Assembly (NCBI GenBank): GCA_964213355.1 | Contig: CAXOVY010000012.1 | Coordinates: 1 to 33,425 of the forward strand | Length of the DNA: 33,425 nucleotides | Direction of reading: 5' to 3' | Source of the DNA: JBAXAM01 sp964213355 | Lineage (GTDB): Bacteria; Pseudomonadota; Gammaproteobacteria; UBA9339 | Shown: piece after piece, positions 24,111 through 31,226 of the stretch | Numbering within the stretch: position 1 is the stretch's first letter | How the letters are laid out: each line of letters opens with the position of its first letter | Translations under genes and position numbers: made by a program | Notes under the pieces: generated by a model | Database searches by the model: none | What the model was told of the DNA's origin: nothing | Seen by the model: only the letters and a program-made list of their open reading frames with translations

Positions 24111-24548
24111 ATGCAAGGTGATTTTAAAAGCCTTATCGAGAATTACGCTTTTCAAGGACGAGATGTAAAACATTTGAGCAGGGATGAGTTGTTTGGATTA
24201 ACGCTGGCTTATTTAGAAAACAAGTTTTCTAAATCTAAATGTATATGGAGCGGCAGTTATAACTCTAATGACAATATTGATATAGAGCTTACGCTAAGGA
24301 CTCTGCATAAATTAAACAGCAATATCTACAATCATCAGAAAATATTTTTAGAAAAAGTAAAAGATTCGATAATAGAGGCGCAGCTAGATAATGTCAGCGA
24401 AGCACTTGACGATGAAATAGAACATGCAAAAAATAGATGTGTCGGTAATGACGATCACGGCTATTGCGGCGAACAATTTAATCTATTAAATATTTTTAAT
24501 GCTGGAAAAAAACAGGAGGTGTCGTATGGAAACGCAACTAGAAGATAA
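24111..24548 (+). CDS. Hypothetical 145-aa protein, first gene of the early operon
   Basis: I chose ATG 24111, with GGAGG at 24098-24102, over the upstream in-frame 24024, which lacks a ribosome-binding site. The product is mostly helical (FKSLIENYAFQGRDVKHLSRDELFGLTLAYLENKF and a long central helix). Its Cys/His-containing segment near the end (NRCVGNDDHGYCGEQF) has too few ligands to call a zinc site. It overlaps the exonuclease gene by 23 bases. It probably acts in early phage replication or recombination by context; no family is recognised. Confidence 0.65.
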   Translation: MQGDFKSLIENYAFQGRDVKHLSRDELFGLTLAYLENKFSKSKCIWSGSYNSNDNIDIELTLRTLHKLNSNIYNHQKIFLEKVKDSIIEAQLDNVSEALDDEIEHAKNRCVGNDDHGYCGEQFNLLNIFNAGKKQEVSYGNATRR

Positions 24549-25452
24549 AGAATTTGATCGTACTAAGGGTTTGGGTGGTTCGGATATTCCCGCTCTCCTA
24601 GGTTTCTCCAAGTGGAAGACTCCTCTTGATCTGTATTTAGAAAAGACTGGCGAAAAAGAAAACGATATTACCAAACAAAACACCAGACATATACTCAATA
24701 TGGGTAAAATGCTAGAGCCTTATGTTATCCAATCTTTTCAAGAAGATGAGGGGGTAAAGGTTATAAGACAGCAAGAGCGTATATTCCATCCCAAGCATAA
24801 GTTTCTTTGGGGAACGATAGACGGTATGTGCGGTGATCAAGTCATTGAGATCAAGACAACATCCTCCTACGTGACTGATTGGAAAAACAACGTACCACTA
24901 CATGTTTTAGCCCAAGTTGCATATTATGCTCATTTGCTTAATTCAGCTGGTGCCAAGATAATCGTTATGTTCCGAGATACAGGGGAAATCCGTACTTACA
25001 GCTATCAACGAAACCAAGACAGCGAGGAGCAGATGATAAATCATGCAATTAAGTTTTGGGATAGCGTATGCAAAAAAACACCACCCGCTCCTACCAGTTA
25101 CGAGGAGTGCCAACTCCTTTTTAAAGATGTAGCGCCTGATAAAAAGGTAATAGCTACGGGTGAAGATATTACTACCATATCAAAAATGCTGCAACTCAAA
25201 AAAGAAATAGACGAAAAAGAAAAGGCATACGATGTACTAAAAACCAGTATTTGCAGCAAACTTGAAGATGCGCCATTATTAGTAGACGAGCAGGGCAACT
25301 GTCTGGTTACTTGGAAAGAAAGAAATAGCAGCAGGCTATCAACCGAAGCTTTAAAAACCGCATACCCAGCAGCCTATAGCGAATGCCTGCTCAAATCAAC
25401 CGTCAGAAACTTTAGCATAAGAGCTAGTGAAGCCAATCTGGCTTCTGTTTAG
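24526..25452 (+). CDS. YqaJ-type phage exonuclease (PD-(D/E)XK)
   Basis: A lambda-exo-like 5'-3' exonuclease that resects DNA ends for recombination. Counting from ATG 24526 (perfect AGGAGGT upstream), GGSDIPALLGFSKWKTPLDLY is at residues 17-37 and a conserved Glu in NMGKMLEPYV at 64. The catalytic Asp99 is in WGTIDG and Glu108-Ile-Lys110 in the EXK motif, followed by QVAYYAHLL. The remaining C-terminal part (about 215-308) is helical and includes an EKEKAYDVLKTSI coiled segment. It overlaps the preceding gene and is two genes upstream of a putative annealing protein. Confidence 0.88.
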   Translation: METQLEDKEFDRTKGLGGSDIPALLGFSKWKTPLDLYLEKTGEKENDITKQNTRHILNMGKMLEPYVIQSFQEDEGVKVIRQQERIFHPKHKFLWGTIDGMCGDQVIEIKTTSSYVTDWKNNVPLHVLAQVAYYAHLLNSAGAKIIVMFRDTGEIRTYSYQRNQDSEEQMINHAIKFWDSVCKKTPPAPTSYEECQLLFKDVAPDKKVIATGEDITTISKMLQLKKEIDEKEKAYDVLKTSICSKLEDAPLLVDEQGNCLVTWKERNSSRLSTEALKTAYPAAYSECLLKSTVRNFSIRASEANLASV

Positions 25453-25461
25453 GGGGTAAAT

Positions 25462-25665
25462 ATGGAAAATGATTTTGACATAGCGGTCTATAAATTTCTA
25501 TTTGATAGAGGGATAACCATGGAGCAATTTACTAAATTCTTGGAAAAGGATGGGGAGGAGGTAAATTTTAAATCCCCTAAAATAATATTTGCGTTGGTGA
25601 GGTTTTATATCAAAAAAACTTGGGATGAATATAAACAAAAAAAGAGGTATTTATGCAAGCAATAA
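25462..25665 (+). CDS. Hypothetical 67-aa protein
   Basis: Starts 10 bases after the exonuclease stop, with AGGGGG as ribosome-binding site. The product is helical and acidic at first (DFDIAVYKFLFDRGITMEQFTKFLEKDGEEV), basic at the end (KKTWDEYKQKKRYLCKQ). Its 3' end overlaps the next gene by 13 bases. Translational coupling in the recombination cassette is likely. Family not recognised. Confidence 0.6.
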   Translation: MENDFDIAVYKFLFDRGITMEQFTKFLEKDGEEVNFKSPKIIFALVRFYIKKTWDEYKQKKRYLCKQ

Positions 25666-26201
25666 TAAAAACCAATGATATTGATCCAGAGCAAACAGTT
25701 AAAGAAGCTTCATCAATAGCAACCGCATTAGCTAATATAATTAATAAACAAAACTTATTTACTGTTATAACCAATAAAACCGGAGCTAAAAGCAAATACG
25801 TTCATGTAACCGGTTGGGGTATTTTAATGGCTATGCGAGGAGTAAGTCCCTGCGTAACCAGATGTGAGAAGCTAAACAGGGAAGGTGAGGTAGCCTACGA
25901 ATCTGACGTTGAGTTGATCTCTCATGATGGTAAGGTAGTAGGCAAAGCTTCAGCAATCTGTTCTTCTAAAGAAAGAAATAAATCATATCAGGAAGAATAC
26001 GCCATAAAATCCATGTCTCAAACTAGAGCAACAGGCAAAGCGGCAAGATTATCGTTTGCGTGGATCATGAAACTAGCAGGTTATGAACCAACGCCAGCGG
26101 AGGAAATGAACAATGCTCTACCAGATGAACCTCTTGTTAATCAGACAACGGTAAGAGCAAGAAGCAGTCTTGCAAATAGTTTGAGAGCATCTGTTGGTTA
26201 A
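25653..26201 (+). CDS. Putative single-strand annealing / recombination protein
   Basis: The 182-aa protein contains SKYVHVTGWGILMAMRGVSPCVTRCEKL, a beta-rich stretch (EVAYESDVELISHDGKVVGKASAICSSKERN), then YAIKSMSQTRATGKAARLSFAWIMKLAGYEPTPAEEM. The MSQTRATGKAAR segment is a pattern I recall from phage proteins located near recombinases, in the manner of ERF/Rad52-type annealing proteins. I cannot confirm the fold by reading. Location beside a YqaJ-type exonuclease supports an exonuclease-plus-annealase pair, as in lambda Red. AGAGGT precedes the ATG. Confidence 0.5.
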   Translation: MQAIIKTNDIDPEQTVKEASSIATALANIINKQNLFTVITNKTGAKSKYVHVTGWGILMAMRGVSPCVTRCEKLNREGEVAYESDVELISHDGKVVGKASAICSSKERNKSYQEEYAIKSMSQTRATGKAARLSFAWIMKLAGYEPTPAEEMNNALPDEPLVNQTTVRARSSLANSLRASVG

Positions 26202-26240
26202 TATTTATGCTTACAATACTAAACAATAATTTTTAAGGGC

Positions 26241-26275
26241 GCATCGCCGAAGTGCTACAAACATTCCGGCGATGC
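26241..26275 (+). promoter_or_regulatory. Stem-loop ahead of the 116-aa gene
   Basis: GCATCGCCG (26241-26249) and CGGCGATGC (26267-26275) form a perfect, GC-rich 9-bp stem with a 17-base loop in an AT-rich region. No U-run follows. It may be a processing or attenuation structure inside the early operon. Confidence 0.5.
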
Positions 26276-26313
26276 TATCACACCAACTTTATCTTTACAG
26301 TAAGGAGATTAGC

Positions 26314-26664
26314 GTGAGTAAGCGTATTTTAACCGATGAACAATCGTTTGGCAATAATGCTGGCGATAGTTCCGGTAATGGAGAGCAATCAAAAAGAAAC
26401 GCTGATGAAAAAAAGCATGCTTTTTTAAAGTTTCAAGAGAGGATTAACAAGCTTTTAACTTGCGATAGAATGGTTAAAATAGAGGTTAGATGTCCGAGTT
26501 ATACCAAAGAAGAATTAGCTAAAAAACTCGGTATTTCTGAGAAGGAACTCGAGAAACTTAAGAAATTCTATTTTTACAAGATCATGGAAAGCAAAATTGT
26601 TCGTCCTTTGCTTAACTTGTATTGTTCCACTAAATGGGCTGAAAATGGGTGTAAAAGTAAATAA
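26314..26664 (+). CDS. Hypothetical 116-aa protein with possible HTH
   Basis: I chose GTG 26314 with AAGGAGA upstream; the frame is open to 26272, but that part lies in a hairpin. The N-terminal 35 residues are polar and disordered (LTDEQSFGNNAGDSSGNGEQSKRNADEKK). Residues about 60-85 (YTKEELAKKLGISEKELEKLKKFYFYKIM) look like a helix-turn-helix. Possibly a small DNA-binding regulator. It sits between the annealing protein and the lysozyme gene, 16 bases before the latter. Confidence 0.55.
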   Translation: MSKRILTDEQSFGNNAGDSSGNGEQSKRNADEKKHAFLKFQERINKLLTCDRMVKIEVRCPSYTKEELAKKLGISEKELEKLKKFYFYKIMESKIVRPLLNLYCSTKWAENGCKSK

Positions 26665-26680
26665 CAATTTTTAGGTGAAT

Positions 26681-27274
26681 ATGAACAAAGTAATCTTAAA
26701 AGCTAAAGAGCTATTGAAAGAATTGGAAGGGCTTTATTTAAAGCCTTATAAATGTTCTGCTAACAAATGGACGATCGGCTATGGTGATAATCTTGAAGCT
26801 AATGGCTTTACCGTAGATGAGGCCAAGTTAACTTCTTTTGATAGTAAGGTAATTCCAACTGAGTTTATAACAAGATGGCAAAAAGCTGGTATTGGTACCA
26901 AGGAAATCAAGCAAGTACTAGACCGGTATCACAAGGCAATTAATATCTCAAAAGACACCGCTGAGGTTTTGTTGAATAATGAGGTTATGCGCTTAGTACA
27001 GCAATTAACCAGGTGTGATTATTTTAATGATGCACCAGATAATGTTAAGATTGCGCTAATTTGTATTTGCTTCCAGTGCGGTTTTGTTGGGATGCACAAG
27101 AATATTTATATATTAGCTAGAGGGTGGCCAGTTTCGTATGGGAAAAAATACTTCATTGATTATATTAAGCAAAAGGATTACAACAGAGCAAGCGGAGTTT
27201 TGAGAAGCGCGCCTATTTTTAATACAACCAAAAGAAGAGCCATGAGAATGGCTGATTTAATATGCAAAGATTAA
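26681..27274 (+). CDS. Phage lysozyme, T4-type (GH24)
   Basis: Endolysin cleaving the peptidoglycan glycan strand. Counting from ATG 26681 (the in-frame GTG 26675 is an alternative), LEGLYLKPYKCSANKWTIGYGD matches the T4 lysozyme active site in spacing. Glu16 corresponds to T4 Glu11, Thr31 to Thr26, and Cys25 replaces Asp20. A Cys at that place occurs in related enzymes and is compatible with activity. The rest is helical, with a roughly 40-residue longer linker after the active site and the terminal RRAMRMADLICKD. No signal-arrest sequence is seen, so release needs the holin. It is separate from the holin and spanin genes (19329-20428), at the end of the early operon. Confidence 0.85.
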   Translation: MNKVILKAKELLKELEGLYLKPYKCSANKWTIGYGDNLEANGFTVDEAKLTSFDSKVIPTEFITRWQKAGIGTKEIKQVLDRYHKAINISKDTAEVLLNNEVMRLVQQLTRCDYFNDAPDNVKIALICICFQCGFVGMHKNIYILARGWPVSYGKKYFIDYIKQKDYNRASGVLRSAPIFNTTKRRAMRMADLICKD

Positions 27275-27289
27275 AGCAGCCGTCCTTTG

Positions 27290-27556
27290 CTAGTTTTTTA
27301 ACACCAATTCAAGTTTTTCATGTAGATTGAGGGGCAAATAGTATTGTGTTTCTTCTTTTTGTAGAAACTTAATCATTTGTATAAAATTTTTATATTTACA
27401 ATAATGAGCGGCTTTAAGTTCTTCTAAAGATGTTGAGGTGTTTACTTCTTGTGTATGCATGGCATTAAGATCTAACAACTCTTGTGCGTAATCGATCAAG
27501 AATTGCTGCCTATAAATAAGAGATAACCTTAAGTTTTTTTCTTCTGAGCTAGTCAT
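27290..27556 (-). CDS. Hypothetical 88-aa helical protein
   Basis: Starts at ATG 27556 with AAGGAG upstream on the minus strand. Entirely helical and charged (LRLSLIYRQQFLIDYAQELLDLNAMHTQEV). It lies 25 bases downstream of the DnaJ-like gene and shares its promoter. It converges with the lysozyme operon, with only 15 bases between the stops. No family is recognised. Confidence 0.6.
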   Translation of the reverse strand: MTSSEEKNLRLSLIYRQQFLIDYAQELLDLNAMHTQEVNTSTSLEELKAAHYCKYKNFIQMIKFLQKEETQYYLPLNLHEKLELVLKN

Positions 27557-27581
27557 TTTTTGGCTCCTTAGTTTTTATTGT

Positions 27582-28088
27582 TTAGGCATAGGCCAATTGT
27601 TTGCATTCTTCTTTTTTAAATTTGGTACTACCGTAAGAATCGCGGATTTTTTCCATTGACCAGGTACCACGGTTATGTGATTTGTAATCCTCAGGACGAA
27701 AGTACCAGTTTGATTTTTTAGGAGACCAGAAGAAGCCGGCAGCTTTTAAGGCTTCTTTGTGTGGTTTAGTATCGCCGCTAATCCATGCCCACGCTCCGCA
27801 AATTTCGATATCTAAACCTAAATTGATAATAGCATTTAAAGCGTTGTTGATGCTTTCGCCAAAATCTTTATTGGTTTTGTTAAGTTTAGTTGTGTCGCCT
27901 TCAAAATCTTTTAGGTTTTCATAGGCGGCATTAACTAATTGCATCATCTCAAGGCCGGCGGGGTTGCGGTCGTGATGGTATTTAAATGCTGCTTTTCGGT
28001 AGGCTTCTTTGATTTCTTCTTTTGTAACAAAATCAGATTGAATATTTAGAATTGCAAGCGAATCTTTGATACTATTGCTATTAGCCAT
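27582..28088 (-). CDS. Phage-type DnaJ-like protein with altered HPD motif
   Basis: Residues 8-60 are a J-domain (DSLAILNIQ, KEEIKEAYRKAAFKYHHDRNPAG, MMQLVNAAYENLKDF). The invariant HPD that activates DnaK is HHD here (38-40), so co-chaperone activity may be changed. The C-terminal domain (about 85-150: GLDIEICGAWAWISGDTKPHKEALKAAGFFWSPKKSNWYFRPED) is the kind found in phage and plasmid DnaJ-like proteins. AGGAG precedes the ATG. The leader of about 95 bases from the promoter at 28188-28215 contains a GAAGC/GCTTC-type potential stem. It may redirect host Hsp70 in replication or assembly, which is inference. Confidence 0.85.
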   Translation of the reverse strand: MANSNSIKDSLAILNIQSDFVTKEEIKEAYRKAAFKYHHDRNPAGLEMMQLVNAAYENLKDFEGDTTKLNKTNKDFGESINNALNAIINLGLDIEICGAWAWISGDTKPHKEALKAAGFFWSPKKSNWYFRPEDYKSHNRGTWSMEKIRDSYGSTKFKKEECKQLAYA

Positions 28089-28187
28089 AAATTAACTCCT
28101 AGATAGTTGATTGTGGTTAGAAGCCTGTGACAGTTTGCTGCTGTTGCGGGCTTCGCTTTTCATAGAACAAAAAATTCTATAATCCAA

Positions 28188-28215
28188 ATTATATATCACT
28201 TTTATACTTCGTCAA
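28188..28215 (-). promoter_or_regulatory. Promoter of the dnaJ-like operon
   Basis: On the minus strand TTGACG (28215-28210), 16-bp spacer, TATAAT (28193-28188). It is divergent from the promoter of the winged-helix gene 40 bases away. Confidence 0.65.
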
Positions 28216-28255
28216 CATCTTTTTAACATATTGTAATAATAATTTTAACAGTTTT

Positions 28256-28283
28256 TTGACAAATAAAAATTTGAGCCTATACT
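28256..28283 (+). promoter_or_regulatory. Promoter of the winged-helix gene
   Basis: TTGACA (28256-28261), 16-bp spacer, TATACT (28278-28283), 40 bases upstream of the ATG at 28323. It lies close to the divergent dnaJ-like promoter, so one regulator could control both. Confidence 0.65.
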
Positions 28284-28322
28284 AGTCATTAGTAAAAAAC
28301 ATGGAAAATATATGGGTACATT

Positions 28323-28592
28323 ATGACATTAGTATTAAGCTCGCTTGATATTTTGATATTGCTAAAGTGCGATGAAAAAAATGGGGTAATAAGTAAAAAT
28401 GACTTAGGGCAGGTGTTTAGGAGTTATGGCACAGTAGCAAAAGAAAGAGCAATTAAAAAACTTAAAAAATACAATTTGATTTTGGTGCAAAAATTACCAA
28501 AGTTAAGCAGTACTAAAATACCAGTTTTTTACAAGCTTACCGAAAAGGGCAAGCAGTGGGTAGATGATTATAACAAAAACTATCCCAAGTAA
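28323..28592 (+). CDS. Small winged-helix (MarR-like) DNA-binding protein
   Basis: The 89-aa protein has helices (SSLDILILLKCDEKNGVISKNDLGQVFRSYGTVAKERAIKKLKKYNLI) followed by the beta-wing (LVQKLPKLSSTKIPVFYKLTEKGKQWVDDY). The end LTEKGKQWV is typical of MarR/PadR-like wings. It is probably a transcriptional regulator of the divergent dnaJ-like promoter or of the late promoters nearby; the target is inferred from position. No clear ribosome-binding site is seen before the ATG. Confidence 0.7.
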   Translation: MTLVLSSLDILILLKCDEKNGVISKNDLGQVFRSYGTVAKERAIKKLKKYNLILVQKLPKLSSTKIPVFYKLTEKGKQWVDDYNKNYPK

Positions 28593-28691
28593 GTATGCCC
28601 ACCCAAAAGCGTTTAAATCCTTCCAGAGACGTTTTTATGATTTATAGCCATATCCCCAGCCATTAAACAAAAAGCTCATTAAATCGCTTAT

Positions 28692-28720
28692 ATTGCATTT
28701 AGTCCGGTTTTGTGGTATAA
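28692..28720 (+). promoter_or_regulatory. Late promoter of the terS operon
   Basis: TTGCAT (28692-28697), 17-bp spacer, TATAAT (28715-28720), with TTTTGTGGTATAATA matching the capsid promoter in 14 of 15 bases. The stretch 28593-28958 has no gene; it holds this promoter, a leader and the tandem repeat at 28861. Confidence 0.7.
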
Positions 28721-28860
28721 TAACCCCATGTTTTTCAACAAAAAACAAGGTGAAAACCGGCAATAGTCCAACTCATTATTAAATACTTAACTGAAAAAGA
28801 CATACGCTGGTTTTCACTATTTTTGTACTGTACTTAGCATAATTTCATAATTTCATAATT

Positions 28861-28920
28861 TATTGATTTAGATTGATTTAGATTGATTTAGATTGATTTA
28901 GATTGATTTAGATTGATTTA
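28861..28920. repeat. Six 10-bp tandem repeats before terS
   Basis: Unit GATTGATTTA: five exact copies at 28871-28920 and one with T at the first base (28861-28870). The 10-bp period keeps A/T tracts in helical phase, so the DNA may be bent. Position just upstream of terS would suit a packaging (pac/cos-type) recognition site or a regulatory array. It could also be a variable-number repeat. Confidence 0.9.
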
Positions 28921-28958
28921 ATTTGTTTTGTTTTGTTAAAAATAGGAGTTATAAAAAC

Positions 28959-29489
28959 ATGAGCGGACGACCAACAGTTTATACCGATGATATGCCTAAA
29001 AAGGCGTATGAAATTTTAGCCAAAGGCGGGTGCATAGAGGAAGCATGTACCGCCCTTAGTATCGCACAAGATACTTTTTATGATTGGAAAAGGGAAGGAT
29101 CAAAGAATTATAAGCCCCTATTTTCCGAGTACATAAAAAAAGGGATGCTTGCCGGTAGGGCTTGGATTAATGCTACCATACGCAAAGCGGCTACAAAGAA
29201 GTTTGCCGGCAACCCTACGATATTAATTTACATGTCAAAAACAAAGAATTTTAATTCGCACTATCAGTCTATGATAAAGAATGGCAACTATTTGAAAAAA
29301 CTTGATTTTATTACTGAATCATACAACGACGGGGTTATTGACTTAGACACATACGACAAATTGCTGCAGTGTCTAGAAAGAGGCGCCAGTATTGTAGAAA
29401 AAGTTAAATACGAAGAACTTGAAAAAAGAGTTGATGTATTGGGGCATAAAATAGCCTGTATGAAAGCGCAGGATAGTTTGTGTTTGTAG
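28959..29489 (+). CDS. Terminase small subunit (TerS)
   Basis: Recognises the packaging site and loads TerL. I chose ATG 28959 with AGGAG upstream; the frame is open to 28923 within the repeat. Residues 1-60 (SGRPTVYTDDMPKKAYEILAKGGCIEEACTALSIAQDTFYDWKREGSKNY) are the characteristic helix-turn-helix start of small terminases. IRKAATKKFAGNPTILIYMSKTKNFN follows, then a C-terminal coiled coil (YEELEKRVDVLGHKIACMK) for oligomerisation. Length 176 aa is normal. It is 10 kb from terL and heads its own late operon. Confidence 0.8.
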   Translation: MSGRPTVYTDDMPKKAYEILAKGGCIEEACTALSIAQDTFYDWKREGSKNYKPLFSEYIKKGMLAGRAWINATIRKAATKKFAGNPTILIYMSKTKNFNSHYQSMIKNGNYLKKLDFITESYNDGVIDLDTYDKLLQCLERGASIVEKVKYEELEKRVDVLGHKIACMKAQDSLCL

Positions 29490-29767
29490 CGCAAAAGCTT
29501 TTTTGCTGCGGGTTGCCGCAGCCGCAAGACCTTTTGTGGTATTTGCGTACCGGTCGTAGCCTGAGCAAAGATAAAGACACCGATGCTTTATATCTGAAAG
29601 AACTAAATAAACTAAATACCGAAAAGAAATTTTGGATTAGATTTTTCACTCGCAATCCAATAGAAATCACAGAAATAACAGACGATATTGCAGCGGCGGC
29701 ATTAGCGATGCTTGACGAGAAGAATGACAATGGTGACAAAAAGCAGCATTACCAAGAAAGTGTCTAA
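29480..29767 (+). CDS. Hypothetical 95-aa protein overlapping terS
   Basis: Begins with GTG 29480, overlapping the terS stop by 10 bases. It includes LPQPQDLLWYLRTGRSLSKDKDTDALYLKELNKLNTEKKFWIRFFTRNPIEITEITDDIAAAALAMLDEKN, which is mainly helical. A second gene overlaps its 3' end. Late-operon position suggests packaging or virion assembly. No family is recognised. The use of a GTG within an overlapping operon makes it a credible gene. Confidence 0.55.
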   Translation: MFVAQKLFCCGLPQPQDLLWYLRTGRSLSKDKDTDALYLKELNKLNTEKKFWIRFFTRNPIEITEITDDIAAAALAMLDEKNDNGDKKQHYQESV

Positions 29768-29909
29768 TCTCGATAAAACTGTAGCAGAAGCAACAGCAGA
29801 AAAGAAGTTAAAGGTTTTTGTTGTTCGGAGCAAGGAGGAGGAACTCAATATTTATAACGAATTTAAAGACAAAGAGGATGTTAACGCTGTTTTAATAAGG
29901 TGCTATTGA
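29724..29909 (+). CDS. Hypothetical 61-aa basic/acidic protein
   Basis: Possible starts are ATG 29724, ATG 29730 or GTG 29733, all overlapping the previous gene in another frame. The product (ITKKVSNLDKTVAEATAEKKLKVFVVRSKEEELNIYNEFKDKEDVNAVLIRCY) has a short beta strand (KVFVVR) between charged helices. The following gene starts 13 bases beyond the stop. Not recognised. Confidence 0.5.
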   Translation: MTMVTKSSITKKVSNLDKTVAEATAEKKLKVFVVRSKEEELNIYNEFKDKEDVNAVLIRCY

Positions 29910-29922
29910 AGGATATAAAAAA

Positions 29923-30225
29923 ATGAGCGATCTAATTAACGAACAGGTAAAAGAAGAGTTTAAAAGATTTTTTGAATATGCTTTTAGATATAACCCGAAG
30001 TATTGGCAAGAGCTTCCAGGCTGGGAGGTTTTAGGCAAAGAAGCCGCTAGGACGCAAAAAGACACCGCAGTCTTGAATAGGCTGATAAGCAGCATTGTTA
30101 CCTCAGAGCAGCATTTAAAGCGCATTATAAACGATTCCAGCCTCGATCCAGTCCAAGAGTTAAAGTACTACGCTTATCTCTTTTTGAAAGATATGGGCAA
30201 AGCAGGCGGCTTACCAGAGATTATA
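29923..30225 (+). pseudogene. 5' part of a 533-aa unknown gene, split by IS630-type element
   Basis: ATG 29923 follows a GAAGGA ribosome-binding site. The 101 codons before the IS (MSDLINEQVKEEFKRFFEYAFRYNPKYWQELPGWEVLGKEAARTQK...GGLPEI) are helical. The frame runs 3 codons into the insertion before a stop. Joining the left side at ...GAG ATT ATA to the right side ACA CGC GCC (31227) across the TA duplication restores one frame reading GLPEIITRAKQIENRYKLPEIPAQF. The rejoined protein would have 533 residues, similar in length to podovirus portals. I see no portal signature, so that is not claimed. Confidence 0.65.
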
Positions 30226-31224
30226 GCAATTTCCTAATTGATTGACATAGAATATCCACAATGTTTAAACCAAGAAATCATATCCTGCTTGACTACCGAC
30301 TTAAATGCAATGCGAATTACTTTTTTAAATTGGGTTTTTGTTCTTGGTGCGAACTTTTTTAAAACAGATTTTATCTTCGACCACATCAGTTCTATTGGAG
30401 ATAAATCCGGCGAATAGGGTGGCAAGAAAAATAGACTTGCTCCAGTCTCTTCTATCGCTTCTTTGACCCCAACTACTTTATGAAAACTGACATTGTCTAT
30501 TATCACTATTTTCCCCTTACTTAAGCGTGGAACCAACTGCTTTTTAACAAATGCTAAAAATATCTCGCCATCAGCCGACCATTCTCCATATATTGCCGCC
30601 TCTACGCCGGCAGTACTGATTGCTCCTATCATTGTATATTTATTTCCCCTGGGATATGGACAAGCACACTTTATACGCTCCCCGCCAAAAGCCCTTGCAT
30701 ATTCGCGACAGAAACTTAAATTGGCCCCAGATTCGTCGATAAAGATCAAATTATCGGTAGTCAATTGACTAACTTTTTCGATAAATTCTTCTCTGTTTTT
30801 TTTACCTCTGGCATATCTTGCTGTTCTGCGTATAAACTTTTTTTCTTCCGCCTAAAACCTAATTTATAAATAACGCGAAACATTATACTTATTCCAATTT
30901 TTTTATTTCTCGCTTTATTATAATGGCGACATAATTCGCTCAATGAGGCATCCGGATACTGTAAAACCAGTTCTTTTATACGAAGCATTTGTTTTTCATC
31001 TACCGCCGGTTTGCGTCCCCGCTTATATTCAGCAGTCTTTATATCTCCCGTTTTTTGGTATTGCTCCCAGTATCTTGCAAGCGTCCTTATTCCTAATTTA
31101 AAAATTCTTGCTATTTCTCTTTGGGAGCTATCTCCGCTTTCATATGCCTTTACGGCCCTCAATCGTAGATCTAACGAGTATGGAGCTGCCATGTTTTCCT
31201 CACATCTATTATGAGGACCGATCA
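30226..31224. mobile_element. IS630-type insertion sequence
   Basis: About 1.0 kb with a two-frame IS630 transposase. TA is present at both edges (30224-30225 and 31225-31226), the hallmark target of IS630/Tc1 elements. Removing the element with one TA restores the disrupted gene in frame. The terminal inverted repeats are weak by eye (TTTCCTAAT against GGTCCTCAT near the ends), so the limits are inferred mainly from TA and frame restoration. Confidence 0.75.
30234..31192 (-). CDS. IS630-family transposase, expressed by -1 programmed frameshift
   Basis: The first frame starts at ATG 31192 (AAPYSLDLRLRAVKAYESGDSSQREIARIFKLGIRTLARYWEQY), an HTH domain with a RGRKP linker. The second frame holds the DDE_3 catalytic core: IFIDESGANL (Asp), IVIIDNVSFH (Asp) and FLPPYSPDLSPIELMWSKIK (Glu). 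An A-run at 30803-30796 forms slippery A AAA AAA, in phase with frame one. Shifting -1 joins it to ARGKKNREEFIEKVSQLTTDN, the usual family continuation. Total length is about 319 aa, normal for IS630. In the unshifted frame it stops at 30761. The gene looks intact. Confidence 0.85.
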
Positions 31225-31226
31225 TA

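Noticed and set aside
28861..28920. CRISPR-like array
   Set aside because: Units of 10 bp directly adjoin, without spacers; a plain tandem repeat. No cas genes are present.
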